A stretch of 57,627 nucleotides of DNA from Bacteroidales bacterium UBA1309 (GTDB taxonomy: Bacteria; Bacteroidota; Bacteroidia; Bacteroidales; Dysgonomonadaceae). Below, in pieces: positions 8,040 to 16,893 of this stretch. The stretch lies in contig DBTT01000016.1 of assembly GCA_002307185.1 (NCBI GenBank), forward strand, positions 88,579 through 146,205, read 5' to 3'. Numbering within the stretch: the first letter of the stretch is position 1; the number at the start of each line of letters is the position of its first letter. The translations under genes and the position numbers were made by a program. Under the pieces are notes generated by a model. That model did not search any database. It had not been told where the DNA came from and saw only the letters and a program-made list of their open reading frames with translations.

Positions 8040-9494
8040 CTACGCTTGCTTGTTCAATTGGATGCGCGCATCCAATTCCCAGCTCCTTATTCTGTCTTTG
8101 TAGGTGTTGTATGTATTCATTTTCACCGTGTCTAAGGACGCATCGGAATTGTCTTCCCAACGCCGGCACAAATAAAGCACATCGTAGATACGACCAATTT
8201 GGTATTGCCTCGAAAAATATAGTCCCAAAGCATAATCTTCTCCGTAACTTGTGTTTGGCACTTTTATTTCCCTCAATAGAGGAGTGTAAAATGCACGGGG
8301 AGCTCCCAGCCCATTGATGCGTAAGGCATTGTTGCGCCCATTTTCAGGAGTCCATTCTTTGTGGTCGATGATTCCCGGAGGCAACGTGTTGAGGTCGATG
8401 TCAGTCAATTTGTAAGTGCCTACCACCATCGCACAATTTTGTTCATAGAAGGCATCCACGATTTTCTGCAACGTATTTTCGTCTGCGTAAATATCATCGC
8501 TATCAAGTTGAATGGCAAATTTGCCGCATTCCGGATGGTTTACTCCTGCATTCCAGCAACCACCGATTCCTAAATCATGGGCTTCCGGAATGACGTGAAC
8601 AATCCTTTCGTCGGAGAATTTGTCGATGGCTTCTGTTGTCCCGTCTGTTGAATAATTGTCGATGATGATCAGGTTGAATTTGAAATTTGTTTTTTGCAAC
8701 AAGACAGATTCAATCGCATCGGCAATTGTCCTTACCCGGTTTCTGACAGGGATGATTACGGAAGCTTCGTATTTAAAATCAATTTCAGCGAATTTTACCG
8801 GTTTGAAGTTCGGTTCTAAGTAGGCTCCGATCTTCTTCAAGTGATCGGTGCAAGCCTGCTCCATCTCGATCTGTACAATCCGGTTTTTAGGATCCACATA
8901 ATCAAACAGCTTTTCCCCGCTCTTCCTGTTGTCTTCCTCTATTTCGGTGTAAAGGCATTCGTTGATGTGCACAATCTCCCCTTTTTGCGAAAGTTTCAGG
9001 CGCAAGTCATACAAGCCAGCGTAGTCGTAAGTAGTTTCCACTGACTTTGCAGCATCCTTGAGGCTGTTGGCTTTGTAGAGCAATACGGATCCAAAGTTGA
9101 AATCATCTCTCAAGCTCCCTTTCTGGTAAGCTATCAGAGGATTGTTTTTTCTTTCGCCACCAATAACCTGGTAGTGGTCTGCATAAACCAATGCGGCTGA
9201 CGAGTCGGTTGCTATTTGGTACATTCTTTCCAACCCGAAAGTGCCAAGTTGCAACTTGGCTGCTTTGGTATAAATGAGAGAGTAATCACTCTCCGACAAA
9301 GATGCGATCTTAGATATGGTGTCCGTGGACCAAAGCTTCGCCGTTTTAACGACCTTGACACCGGGAATGTCTATTCCATCATTGTTGTTTGCTAAAACAT
9401 AGATTTCATTCACCAATGAAGAACTTCGTAACGACGACACTGTCTCTTTCAGTTGGTTGGGTTCTCCTTGCGGGAGAAAGCAATTGATTTTCAT
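8040..9494 (-). CDS. Two-domain family-2 glycosyltransferase
   Basis: The 484-residue product contains two glycosyltransferase-A-like halves. The first, residues 1 to ~200, starts MKINCFLPQGEP and has a degenerate nucleotide-sugar core with no clear DxD. The second, ~245-480, is a canonical GT2 domain: ASVIIPVRNR, then IIIDNYSTDGT, LGIGGCWNAG and the metal-binding LDSDDIYAD. The final acidic region TSYGEDYALG matches the ED base motif of GT2 enzymes. No membrane helix is present, so it is probably cytoplasmic. It is the first gene of the peptidoglycan-salvage cluster, followed after 16 bp by the DUF4922 gene. Its acceptor is unknown; conservation of both domains points to an intracellular glycan-assembly or salvage step. 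Confidence 0.85.
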   Translation of the reverse strand: MKINCFLPQGEPNQLKETVSSLRSSSLVNEIYVLANNNDGIDIPGVKVVKTAKLWSTDTISKIASLSESDYSLIYTKAAKLQLGTFGLERMYQIATDSSAALVYADHYQVIGGERKNNPLIAYQKGSLRDDFNFGSVLLYKANSLKDAAKSVETTYDYAGLYDLRLKLSQKGEIVHINECLYTEIEEDNRKSGEKLFDYVDPKNRIVQIEMEQACTDHLKKIGAYLEPNFKPVKFAEIDFKYEASVIIPVRNRVRTIADAIESVLLQKTNFKFNLIIIDNYSTDGTTEAIDKFSDERIVHVIPEAHDLGIGGCWNAGVNHPECGKFAIQLDSDDIYADENTLQKIVDAFYEQNCAMVVGTYKLTDIDLNTLPPGIIDHKEWTPENGRNNALRINGLGAPRAFYTPLLREIKVPNTSYGEDYALGLYFSRQYQIGRIYDVLYLCRRWEDNSDASLDTVKMNTYNTYKDRIRSWELDARIQLNKQA

Positions 9495-10533
9495 AAGGCC
9501 TGAATCGTATTTGTTATAGTTGTTATCATTTTCATATATGTATGTCTCTTATCTCTCTAAAGAACGATATGTTTCATTAGCTTTGCATGATGTTTTTATA
9601 ACAGCGTTCCCTTTTCTAATATTGTAAGGGATGTCTATTTAGACTGAATGATAACTAATTTGATTTGTCTTTGACATCCTCACTATTTTTGCTTGTAATA
9701 TATCGATTATTATCTTTAGTGCAAATGTAATTATTCAAAGATATAGATTTAGTTTCACTATTTATAAATAATATAAATTACATATCATAAACATAATTTA
9801 ATTCAGTGAAATCTTGTTGCAAAATTAGAGCTTTGTTGTTTCGGATGTTGCTAAATGATATTTTATAGTCGTATCCATTTTCCTAGTTATTCTACATGTT
9901 ATATAGCTTTTTTACACTTAAAAAGCATATAATTAGCATCTTGACTGTTGTGGATAAGAGCTGACAATGTTTGCTCACCGGGAGCTGTGTTTCTAAGCAT
10001 CGTTTCATATTATTATGCCAAAATAAAAAATGCTATCATGTTTCTTATAGCCTAAGGCTGATAACATGTTTGCCTCCTTTTTTTTGCTTCCCCTCGCTTT
10101 ATGTTGCCTTTGGTTATGAATAAATTTCATAATGTAAAAATAATGGTTCGTAAATACTTCATGTTGTTGTATTATTTATGAATATTCTGTCATTTGCATA
10201 TGTTGGATCTAGTTGTTTTTTTAAATTGAAATATATGCATCTAAATCTTAATTAATATAAATGTTAATTGTAAAAATAGAAACAAGTTTGCCGTTTTAAA
10301 AAAAAGCACTTACTTGCATTGTAATTTTTCGGATGAAGCAGTTTACTATACCATAGGTTCTATCTAATATTTTGTATTTTAATACTGTAGATATCATATT
10401 CTAGGTTTCTCATGCGTTGAAATGAAATACCAAGATTCATACCAACACAATCTCAAAGCATATGCTAATAGTTTGGTGTATGTATCTGTTTGCAAATATA
10501 AGGCATTAATTTTTTGACATAAAACAGCGAGAT
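9495..10533. other. AT-rich intergenic region, divergent 5' flanks
   Basis: About 1 kb without a convincing gene, distinctly more AT-rich than its flanks, with stops in all frames on both strands. It must hold the promoter of the minus-strand salvage operon. On that strand two perfect TAnnTTTG -7 matches occur at 9729-9722 and 9743-9736, 228-242 bp upstream of the first gene, but neither has a clear -33 TTG at the right spacing. Another (TATATTTG) lies at 10500-10493. No tRNA, strong terminator or long repeat was recognised. It may be decayed sequence, because the remnants beginning at 10534 are also damaged. Confidence 0.5.
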
Positions 10534-10797
10534 GTGAATAGATGGTTATTCTTTTTCTTTTTTGCGCTATTTTGTGGTTTTGCCATAGAATCTTATTTCC
10601 AAAGAAGCAGATCCGACTTAGTTATAGATGAAGACAAGGTATCCCTTTTGCTAGTTGCACTTGCGGTTAATAAGAAAACGAAGGCAACGACAACGGACCT
10701 TGACGGGCGATACACCATTTCGGTAAAAGAAGGGGAGAAATTGCGTTTCTCTTATTTGGGAATGCCGAATCCCGTATTACTTATTATCACGATCTAA
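10534..10797 (+). pseudogene. Stub of a SusC/TonB-dependent receptor N-terminus (CarboxypepD_reg-like)
   Basis: This frame encodes 87 residues: a hydrophobic signal-like start (LFFFFFALFCGFAIES) and then a segment resembling the carboxypeptidase-regulatory-like plug extension of SusC-type outer membrane receptors. The core TTTDLDGRYTISVKEGEKL followed by RFSYLGM is diagnostic of that family. Ordinary SusC proteins are ~1000 residues, but here the frame stops right after this motif, with no TonB box, plug or barrel. The next gene starts within 20 bp, so the rest of the receptor and any SusD partner were evidently deleted. The residues between the signal and the motif are also abnormal, since no normal domain start is visible. 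It is most likely a non-functional remnant; a short expressed secreted domain is the less likely alternative. Confidence 0.6.
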
Positions 10798-10813
10798 TTG
10801 TTTGCATCCTGAT

Positions 10814-13096
10814 ATGACACATATGATGAATAAAAAAGGAATTAAGGATAAACCAGCATTTAAGGAGGTAGCTAAAGATGGTTACCATCTTATAATCCAA
10901 GACGACGGGCCATCCTTGGGCTATTCGCCTCAATCTGGCATAGGCATGGTGATAGAAGACGGATTAGTTTTCAAGGACTTTCGCAAGACGGGGAAACTCG
11001 AGCCTTATGCAGATTGGCGCTTGTCCGCAGAAAAAAGGGCTCAAGATTTGGCATCAAAGCTGTCGGTCGATGAAATTGCCGGTTTGATGTTGTACAGCCC
11101 ACAAAATAAATTGCCGATGCTTGACGACACCTATGGGGGGAAATCGTTTGCCGAGAGCAATGCTAAGGCATCCGACCTGAGCGATTCACAAATAGAGTTT
11201 CTGGCAACAGGCAATCTTAGACATATATTGGTGTCGCAAGTTGAAAGCCCGGAAGTGGCGGCCCGGTGGAACAACAAGGTGCAGGCGTTGGTGGAAGGAT
11301 GCCAGTTTGGCATTCCTGCAAATAATTCTTCCGATCCCAGGCATTCTGCTGTCGCTGATGCCGAATTCAGCGCAGGGAGTGGAGGTGCCATATCCATGTG
11401 GAGCAGCATGTTGGGCATGGCGGCAACATTTGACCCGGCCCTCATCGAGCAATTTGGTCGGATAGCTTCCAAAGAATATAGGGCATTGGGCCTAGCCACC
11501 GCCCTGTCTCCCCAAGCCGATCTGGGTACAGACCCCAGGTGGTATCGATACAGCAGCACTTTTGGACCAAATCCGCGGCTGGTGACAGACATGACCAGAG
11601 CCTATTGCGACGGGTTTCAAACAAGCGAAGGCAAAAACGAAATAGCTGATGGATGGGGCTATGACAGTGTGAATGCGATGGTGAAACATTGGCCCGGTGG
11701 TGGCACCGGCGAAGGTGGGCGTGACGCCCATTACGGGAATGGGAAGTTTGCGGTATATCCTGGAGGACAATTTGACACGCACAAGATTCCCTTCATCGAA
11801 GGGGCTTTCAATCTAAGTGGCAAAACGGGCAAAGCTTCTGCCGTGATGCCCTACTACACTATCGCATATAACCAGACAGCAGAAAATGTGGCCAATGGGT
11901 TTAATAAGGATATCATTGGCAGGCAATTGCGCGAAGAACTCGGATATGACGGAGTGGTGTGTACCGACTGGCTAATCACGCACGACGAGGTGGCTCCCGG
12001 TGTACACTCGGGAAAGCCTTGGGGCGTGGAAGAAATGTCCGAAACAGACAGGCATTATAAAGCCTTGATGGCCGGAGTGGATCAGTTTGGAGGGAACAAC
12101 CGCAAAGAGCCCGTAATCAAAGCTTATGAAAAAGGTATTTGCGAACTAGGCGAAACGAATATCAGGAAACGTTTTGAACTATCGGCTTACCGTTTGTTGC
12201 TAAATATGTTTCGCACCGGATTGTTCGAGAATCCGTATGTGGACGTGGAAGAAACTGTGAAAACAGTTGGGGCGCCCGAACATATGCGCAGCGGTTATAC
12301 GCAGCAGATAAAAAGCATTGTGATGCTAAAAAATAAAAACGGCGTGCTACCCGTCGCCAAGCGCAAAAAAGTGTTCATACCTCCTTACACCTCACCTGCC
12401 GGGCCTAATTTTTGGAGGGTGCAACAAAATGAAAAAACTTTTGATCCCGTGCACCACGCTCTTCTGGATGCGTATTTTGAAAAAGTTGCTTCGCCTGATG
12501 ATGCCGATTTTGCGATTGTTTTCATCCGATCTCCCTTCAGCCTCCATATGGGCTATGACTCCAACGAAGTAGAAAATGGCGGGACAGGATATGTTCCCAT
12601 AAGCCTTCAGTATGGCGGTTACACTGCGGAAGATGCGCGTGAACACAGCATTGCAGGAGGCGATCCATTCGAAGGGTTCATCAACAGGTCTTACAAGGGA
12701 AAAACGGCCCGGACTTTAAACGAGAAGGATCTCCTACAGCTTCAACAAGTCCGAACATCGATGGGAGACAAACCTCTCGTGCTTGTCGTTAACGTGGCGA
12801 ATCCGATGGTCATGAAGGAGGTGGAGCCATTGGCCGATGCTATCATTGTGGATTTTGACGTTCAGAAACAAGCTGTTTTGGATATTATATCTGGCTCACA
12901 CGAGCCTTCTGGCCTTTTGCCCATGCAGTTACCGAAGGATATGCAAAGTGTGGAGAAACATTGCGAGGATGTTCCGCAAGACATGGAATGCTATGTGGAT
13001 TCAGAAGGTAATATGTATGATTTCGCCTTTGGCCTGAATTGGGATGGGATTATTGACGACAATCGTGCCCGATACTATAAAAAAAGGCCATTTTAA
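10814..13096 (+). CDS. Glycoside hydrolase family 3 protein (beta-glucosidase/xylosidase-like)
   Basis: About 760 residues that match a full GH3 enzyme. The N-terminal TIM-barrel holds LASKLSVDEIAGLM, RWYRYSSTFGPNP and the substrate-lysine motif KHWPGGGTGEGGRDAH. The nucleophile Asp is in VVCTDW, near residue 385. The C-terminal alpha/beta sandwich starts about residue 430 (SIVMLKNKNGVLPV) and is complete. The frame can start at TTG 10802 or at ATG 10814, 10823 or 10826; none has a clear ribosome-binding site and none gives a signal peptide, unusual for a Bacteroidota GH3 in a glycan cluster. The 5' end directly abuts the receptor stub, so the original leader may have been lost in the same deletion. 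The reading frame is otherwise intact. Expected activity is exo-hydrolysis of a beta-linked sugar; specificity is unknown. Confidence 0.8.
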   Translation: MTHMMNKKGIKDKPAFKEVAKDGYHLIIQDDGPSLGYSPQSGIGMVIEDGLVFKDFRKTGKLEPYADWRLSAEKRAQDLASKLSVDEIAGLMLYSPQNKLPMLDDTYGGKSFAESNAKASDLSDSQIEFLATGNLRHILVSQVESPEVAARWNNKVQALVEGCQFGIPANNSSDPRHSAVADAEFSAGSGGAISMWSSMLGMAATFDPALIEQFGRIASKEYRALGLATALSPQADLGTDPRWYRYSSTFGPNPRLVTDMTRAYCDGFQTSEGKNEIADGWGYDSVNAMVKHWPGGGTGEGGRDAHYGNGKFAVYPGGQFDTHKIPFIEGAFNLSGKTGKASAVMPYYTIAYNQTAENVANGFNKDIIGRQLREELGYDGVVCTDWLITHDEVAPGVHSGKPWGVEEMSETDRHYKALMAGVDQFGGNNRKEPVIKAYEKGICELGETNIRKRFELSAYRLLLNMFRTGLFENPYVDVEETVKTVGAPEHMRSGYTQQIKSIVMLKNKNGVLPVAKRKKVFIPPYTSPAGPNFWRVQQNEKTFDPVHHALLDAYFEKVASPDDADFAIVFIRSPFSLHMGYDSNEVENGGTGYVPISLQYGGYTAEDAREHSIAGGDPFEGFINRSYKGKTARTLNEKDLLQLQQVRTSMGDKPLVLVVNVANPMVMKEVEPLADAIIVDFDVQKQAVLDIISGSHEPSGLLPMQLPKDMQSVEKHCEDVPQDMECYVDSEGNMYDFAFGLNWDGIIDDNRARYYKKRPF

Positions 13097-13140
13097 GTCT
13101 GGTGTTGCCAAGTGGCAAGCACAATAGGAAAAGCCAATAG

Positions 13141-13553
13141 CATTTCAATGGGATAGTTTCGGGCAAATACGTATGTCTCGGCGCTTTTTATAAAATCCAT
13201 ATTGAAACTGGAGAAGTCAGTTGGAAATATACTGCTGGTGCGAGCTCTAAAAGCAGAACCGCTTGCGCTTTCCTATAAAGTCATAAATTAGATGTTCCAA
13301 TACGTATTAATGTTGGCTATGGGTACGAACATAATCCTGCACCTTTTGTAGAAAGAAACGGAAGTATTTATTGGGGAACTCGTGAAGGTCTTGTAGTCTC
13401 TATAAATAAAACACACGGCCGGAGGTGTGGGAGGTGAAATGTGGAAATTCAGGAGTAGTTAACAATATTGCTTTCAGCGATGATGGATGTTTGCCTGTCA
13501 GTTTGGTAGAAGGTCGAATCGTGATTTTTTTTAAAGAAATTTCTTTTGAATGA
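13141..13553 (+). pseudogene. Decayed PQQ-like beta-propeller repeat protein
   Basis: No long frame survives, but translating across breaks shows propeller-blade sequence. In one frame GKYVCLGAFYKIHIETGEVSW is followed by an in-frame TAA at 13276-13278. The same frame continues with GYGYEHNPAPFVERNGSIYWG and TREGLVVSINK. Near 13420 the frame changes by one base, and WEVKCGNSGVVNNIAF continues to a TGA at 13551-13553. The units x-G-x-(L/V)-Y-x-I-(D/E)-x-x-T-G-(E/R)-x-x-W are the hallmark of PQQ/BamB-type blades. The fragment starts about 45 bp after the GH3 stop, and the rest of the propeller is missing on both sides. It looks like the 3' part of a gene that belonged to the same eroded glycan cluster as the receptor stub. 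Confidence 0.6.
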
Positions 13554-13809
13554 CTTCATTATTATTTTAAAATATTTTTTGTTTCTTTGCGTTTTAATTC
13601 ATCGGTAAAAGTGTTCATGCAATCATGTGTATGTGTGTGTTTTGTTTAAGTTTGATTTAGAATAGATTAAATTGAATTTTACAAAGACTCTTTTGGTTTC
13701 CCAATAGTTTCTAAGACAATATTGACACTAAAATTATACGGGTAAACTTTTCGTGCATCAAGTTGCTTCCAAATTCCGATAATGTTTTTTTGATAAAAGC
13801 CTGAATAGT

Positions 13810-14670
13810 ATGAAATTAATCGCCGATAGTAGTTCCTCTAAAACAGAATGGGTGCTTATCGAGGGAAACCATGTCCTAGAGTATTCCTTTACTGATGGTA
13901 TAAATCCCTTTTTTCAGACCCGAAAGGAGATCAGCAGACTCATAAGGCTTCAACTTCCCGAAAAGTTTTTTTTAAAAAAACTCGAAGAGATATACTTTTA
14001 TGGAGCTGGTTGCACTACGGAAGAAAAGATGGATATTGTCAAAGCATCACTTATTGCTCAATTCCGTGTGCCAACAATCATTAAAAGTGACCTCCTGGGA
14101 GCTGCGAGAGCCTTGTTTGGAGAAGAAGCCGGTATTGCCTGTATTATCGGGGTAGGCTCCAATTCGTGTTTCTACAATGGCTATGAAATTGCGAAGAATG
14201 TCCGCTCCTTGGGCTATATCTTGGGGGATGAAGGCAGCGGTGCTGTTTTGGGTAAAATGTTTTTGAGCGATTGCTTGAAGAATTTGGCTCCCGAAGAAAT
14301 TTCCAGAGAGTTTTACAATCTGTATAGGGTCACTTCCGACGATGTTCTTGAATTGGTTTATAACAGGTCCTCTCCCAATGCGTTCCTTTCATCCATTTCT
14401 TTCTTGTTGGCTGCCCATTTGGATAATGAATATGTTTATAACCTTATTTACAAGAATATAAGACGCTTTTTTGTCCGTAATCTAATGCAATACGACTATC
14501 AGGACTATCCTATAAGCTTTATTGGGGCAGTTGCAACAACCTATTCGACCATCTTGATTGATGTTGCGAAGGAATTCGATGTTGAAATCAAGCAAATCGT
14601 TGAATCTCCGATGAAAGGGCTCATCAAATACCACACAATGGATCTTGCCTATTTCGATGATTCGAAATAA
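13810..14670 (+). CDS. BadF/BadG-type ATPase, second copy of the amino-sugar kinase
   Basis: This 286-residue ASKHA-fold protein is collinear with the kinase at 1907-2761: both have (D/N)PFFxT near residue 35, YFYGAGC, SDLLGAA, LGYILGDEGSGAVLG, RNxMQYDY and ESPMKGL/QSPMAGL. The phosphate loops differ: phosphate-1 reads ADSSSSKTEW (against ADGGSTKVDW) and phosphate-2 IGVGSNS (against LGTGSNS), so the usual Gly and Thr positions are changed. The active site may still bind ATP, but with altered affinity or substrate. It stands alone on the plus strand, convergent with the SGNH esterase gene (4 bp between stops), and is preceded by the decayed glycan cluster. Likely a GlcNAc/MurNAc-type kinase or a recently freed paralogue. 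Confidence 0.8.
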   Translation: MKLIADSSSSKTEWVLIEGNHVLEYSFTDGINPFFQTRKEISRLIRLQLPEKFFLKKLEEIYFYGAGCTTEEKMDIVKASLIAQFRVPTIIKSDLLGAARALFGEEAGIACIIGVGSNSCFYNGYEIAKNVRSLGYILGDEGSGAVLGKMFLSDCLKNLAPEEISREFYNLYRVTSDDVLELVYNRSSPNAFLSSISFLLAAHLDNEYVYNLIYKNIRRFFVRNLMQYDYQDYPISFIGAVATTYSTILIDVAKEFDVEIKQIVESPMKGLIKYHTMDLAYFDDSK

Positions 14671-14674
14671 GCAA

Positions 14675-15370
14675 TTATTTGGCCTGTATGTCTTCTATAT
14701 ACGGCAACAATATACTTGTCCATATTGCATAGCCCTCGCTGTTGAGATGCAGTCCGTCGGTAGTTAATTTTGGATTTAATATGTCCTTTCGTCTAGGGTA
14801 AATTAATGATGGATAGATATTTATAAATGTTATTTTTTCATCTTTGGCAAAATTTTCGAGTAGTTTGTTCAATCTTTTCACCTCTTTTTCCTTTCCTAAA
14901 AGACGTTTGTAACGCTTGAAGTCGTTGTTGATCGGAAAGACGCTTTGGATATATATTTTGGTGTTTTGTGTTGCGGCTTGCAGTTGATAGACGATTGACT
15001 TCATGTTAGTAAATATTTTGTCGGCACTCCGGGAAAGTGAGATGTCGTTGATCCCCGTCAATAAGAACACAGCTTTCGGCCTAGCCTTGATTATCTCATC
15101 CAATCTGTTGAGTATTCCCAAGGTATTGTCGCCCGCAATGCCTCTGTTGACCATATGCCGGTCTTTGAAAAATAGGCTCCAATTGCCCCATTCCGTGAGG
15201 CTATTTCCTAAAAATACGATTGCGTCTTGATTAATCGGACTTTGTTTAAACTCGGCTATTCGGTCCTGGTAATGCTGGTTTTCCAATATATTCTCTTTTA
15301 TCTCTTGGTCATAACTTGGCCAGCAGATAAAAAGAGCCAGTAGCGATAAATAGTTAGGTATTCCTGTCAT
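14675..15370 (-). CDS. SGNH/GDSL-family hydrolase (probable carbohydrate esterase)
   Basis: The 231-residue product has all four SGNH blocks: block I FLGNSLTEWG with the nucleophile Ser near residue 57, block II NRGIAGDNTLG, block III LLTGINDIS with the oxyanion Asn, and block V DGLHLN with the Asp-x-x-His dyad near the end. The N-terminus (NYLSLLALFICWP) is hydrophobic and could be a signal peptide or anchor. The family removes acyl groups, often acetyl, from sugars, sialic acid or lipids. Overall length and spacing resemble the TesA/sialate-esterase-like Bacteroidota proteins found with glycan-utilisation genes. The gene is convergent with the second kinase copy and has no co-directional neighbour downstream, so its substrate is open. 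Confidence 0.85.
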   Translation of the reverse strand: MTGIPNYLSLLALFICWPSYDQEIKENILENQHYQDRIAEFKQSPINQDAIVFLGNSLTEWGNWSLFFKDRHMVNRGIAGDNTLGILNRLDEIIKARPKAVFLLTGINDISLSRSADKIFTNMKSIVYQLQAATQNTKIYIQSVFPINNDFKRYKRLLGKEKEVKRLNKLLENFAKDEKITFINIYPSLIYPRRKDILNPKLTTDGLHLNSEGYAIWTSILLPYIEDIQAK

Positions 15371-15863
15371 CTTTCAAGCTCGACTTTTGAATATTTTGTT
15401 TTATATGAGTGATTGCATCGAATGTTTTACAGCTCAAGTCTCTTTCATTTTAGCCCAGTTGATACAACGTTTTAGCTGAAAAAAACCTTGCACAGCAAAT
15501 GCTTTTACTTGGCATAGGCGATGAACTGATGATGCAAAAATATAAAAAAACGAAGAGAATTGCCTTGATCCCCCAATTACGATAAAGATTTGCGGAAGTG
15601 TGTTTCGATTCTTCCTAGTACGATGTCAGTCGTTTGGAAAGTGTTGTCTTGATTCCTTTTATCAATGCTGGATAAATGAAGTTGTAATATAGACAAATGA
15701 ATTTAGGAAAAGTAAGGTGAGGTGCCGAGGTATTGCCATTTTCATTTTTCAAGATAATGCTTTCAGGAAAATTGCAATGTTCGCGTGATTTATAACTACT
15801 AAGGCAACACCATTCACCTGTTTACAATATATCTAAAGAAAGTGTTTGCTTGATAAAGACGAA
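15371..15863. other. Intergenic region without recognisable gene
   Basis: About 490 bp with stops in all frames. It holds the 5' flank of the SGNH esterase and the 3' flank of the Nudix gene. I see no RNA gene, clear terminator or repeat. Confidence 0.5.
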
Positions 15864-16358
15864 TCAGTTCTCGAAAAAACGACGAAAATCTGACACGAAA
15901 TTCATTGTAAAAATTCCGGAATCTAAGTTTTCTCGGATTTCTTCCAAAGTCCAGAAGCGGCCATCAGATACTTCGTCGTGGTCGATTTGGATTTGTCCAT
16001 CATAAATTATCCGGTAAACGTAGCTGAGTTCCCGTTCCACCTCATTTTCGATAATGTATTTTTCCAAAAATTCGGGATTGGAAACCCTAATGCCAAGTTC
16101 TTCGGAAGCTTCGCGGAGAACCGCAATATCTGCTGTTTCGCCATAATCGATATGGCCTGCAGATGAGGTGTCCCATTTGCCAGGTTGCACGTCTTTGGTC
16201 AGCGAACGTTTTTGTAAGAATAAATCGCCAGAGGAATTGAATATATGTAGATGTACCACCGGGTGCAACAGCTTGGAGCCATCATGGCACTTGCTTCTCG
16301 AAGCACGGCCTATCACATTACCCTCTTCATCCACCAACGGGAATATTTCTTCTTTCAT
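15864..16358 (-). CDS. Nudix hydrolase (isopentenyl-diphosphate-isomerase-like/YfcD type)
   Basis: The 164-residue product has the Nudix box GHIDYGETADIAVLREASEELGI near residues 67-89, fitting Gx5Ex7REUxEExGU, so it should cleave a nucleoside-diphosphate-linked substrate with a divalent metal. The opening EIFPLVDEEGNVIGRASRSKCH and LQKRS...PGKWDTSSAGH resemble the YfcD/IDI-like subgroup. The start at 16358 was chosen because upstream codons of the same frame run into rimM, and homologues begin at this E-E-I-F segment. It follows rimM by 10 bp on the same strand and is probably the last gene of the DUF4290-rimM-Nudix transcript. The actual substrate is unknown. Confidence 0.85.
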   Translation of the reverse strand: MKEEIFPLVDEEGNVIGRASRSKCHDGSKLLHPVVHLHIFNSSGDLFLQKRSLTKDVQPGKWDTSSAGHIDYGETADIAVLREASEELGIRVSNPEFLEKYIIENEVERELSYVYRIIYDGQIQIDHDEVSDGRFWTLEEIRENLDSGIFTMNFVSDFRRFFEN

Positions 16359-16368
16359 ACTGTTTTTG

Positions 16369-16893
16369 TTAATCGAACAAGCCTTCGGGAAGCTGTGTGT
16401 GTAAGACCTGCGCTTCTTCATCAAAGCCGGCAATTAGTTCTTCGGCAGCAGGAATCAGGATTTCTTCGCCTTCAGCAGAATTGATGATAAACAGCACATT
16501 GGCTGTGTCGTCGTCCACGTCATCGATCACTCCGATTTCTCCGTATTTGGCATCCACAACCCTAAACCCAACGAAAAAATTCCACGAATAATCCTCTTCA
16601 TCCATCTCTTCCCCTTTAAACAGGGATCGGTGAAGGTAAACCTCCACTCCGTCGAAGCGGTGTGCTTGTTTCTCGTCTTCCACGCCCTCGAAGCGCACCA
16701 AGCCGGTGCTTGAAGCTTTGTAGCGGAAAGAAGATACGAAAAAGGGAACCAAAATGCCGTCGATGTCGCAAACTAGGTACGGGTATTCTCCCTGAGAAAA
16801 GACATCGTTGCGCAAGTTTAGTGCAATTTCACCTTTCACTCCATGGGGCTTCACAAAGCGTCCGATGTTGAAAACCTCTTCGCGGGTAATCAT
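16369..16893 (-). CDS. rimM: Ribosome maturation factor RimM
   Basis: RimM assists maturation of the 16S rRNA 3' domain (30S head) by binding ribosomal protein S19. The 174-residue product shows the N-terminal beta-barrel start VFNIGRFVKPHGVKGEIAL, the central EGVEDEKQAHRFDGVEVYL element and the C-terminal PRC-barrel GFRVVDAKYGEIGVIDDV with ILIPAAEELI near the end. Its start (ATGA, 16890-16893) overlaps the DUF4290 stop, so translation is probably coupled. In the Bacteroides and Porphyromonas genomes I recall, murA sits between these two genes; it is absent here. Confidence 0.95.
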   Translation of the reverse strand: MITREEVFNIGRFVKPHGVKGEIALNLRNDVFSQGEYPYLVCDIDGILVPFFVSSFRYKASSTGLVRFEGVEDEKQAHRFDGVEVYLHRSLFKGEEMDEEDYSWNFFVGFRVVDAKYGEIGVIDDVDDDTANVLFIINSAEGEEILIPAAEELIAGFDEEAQVLHTQLPEGLFD

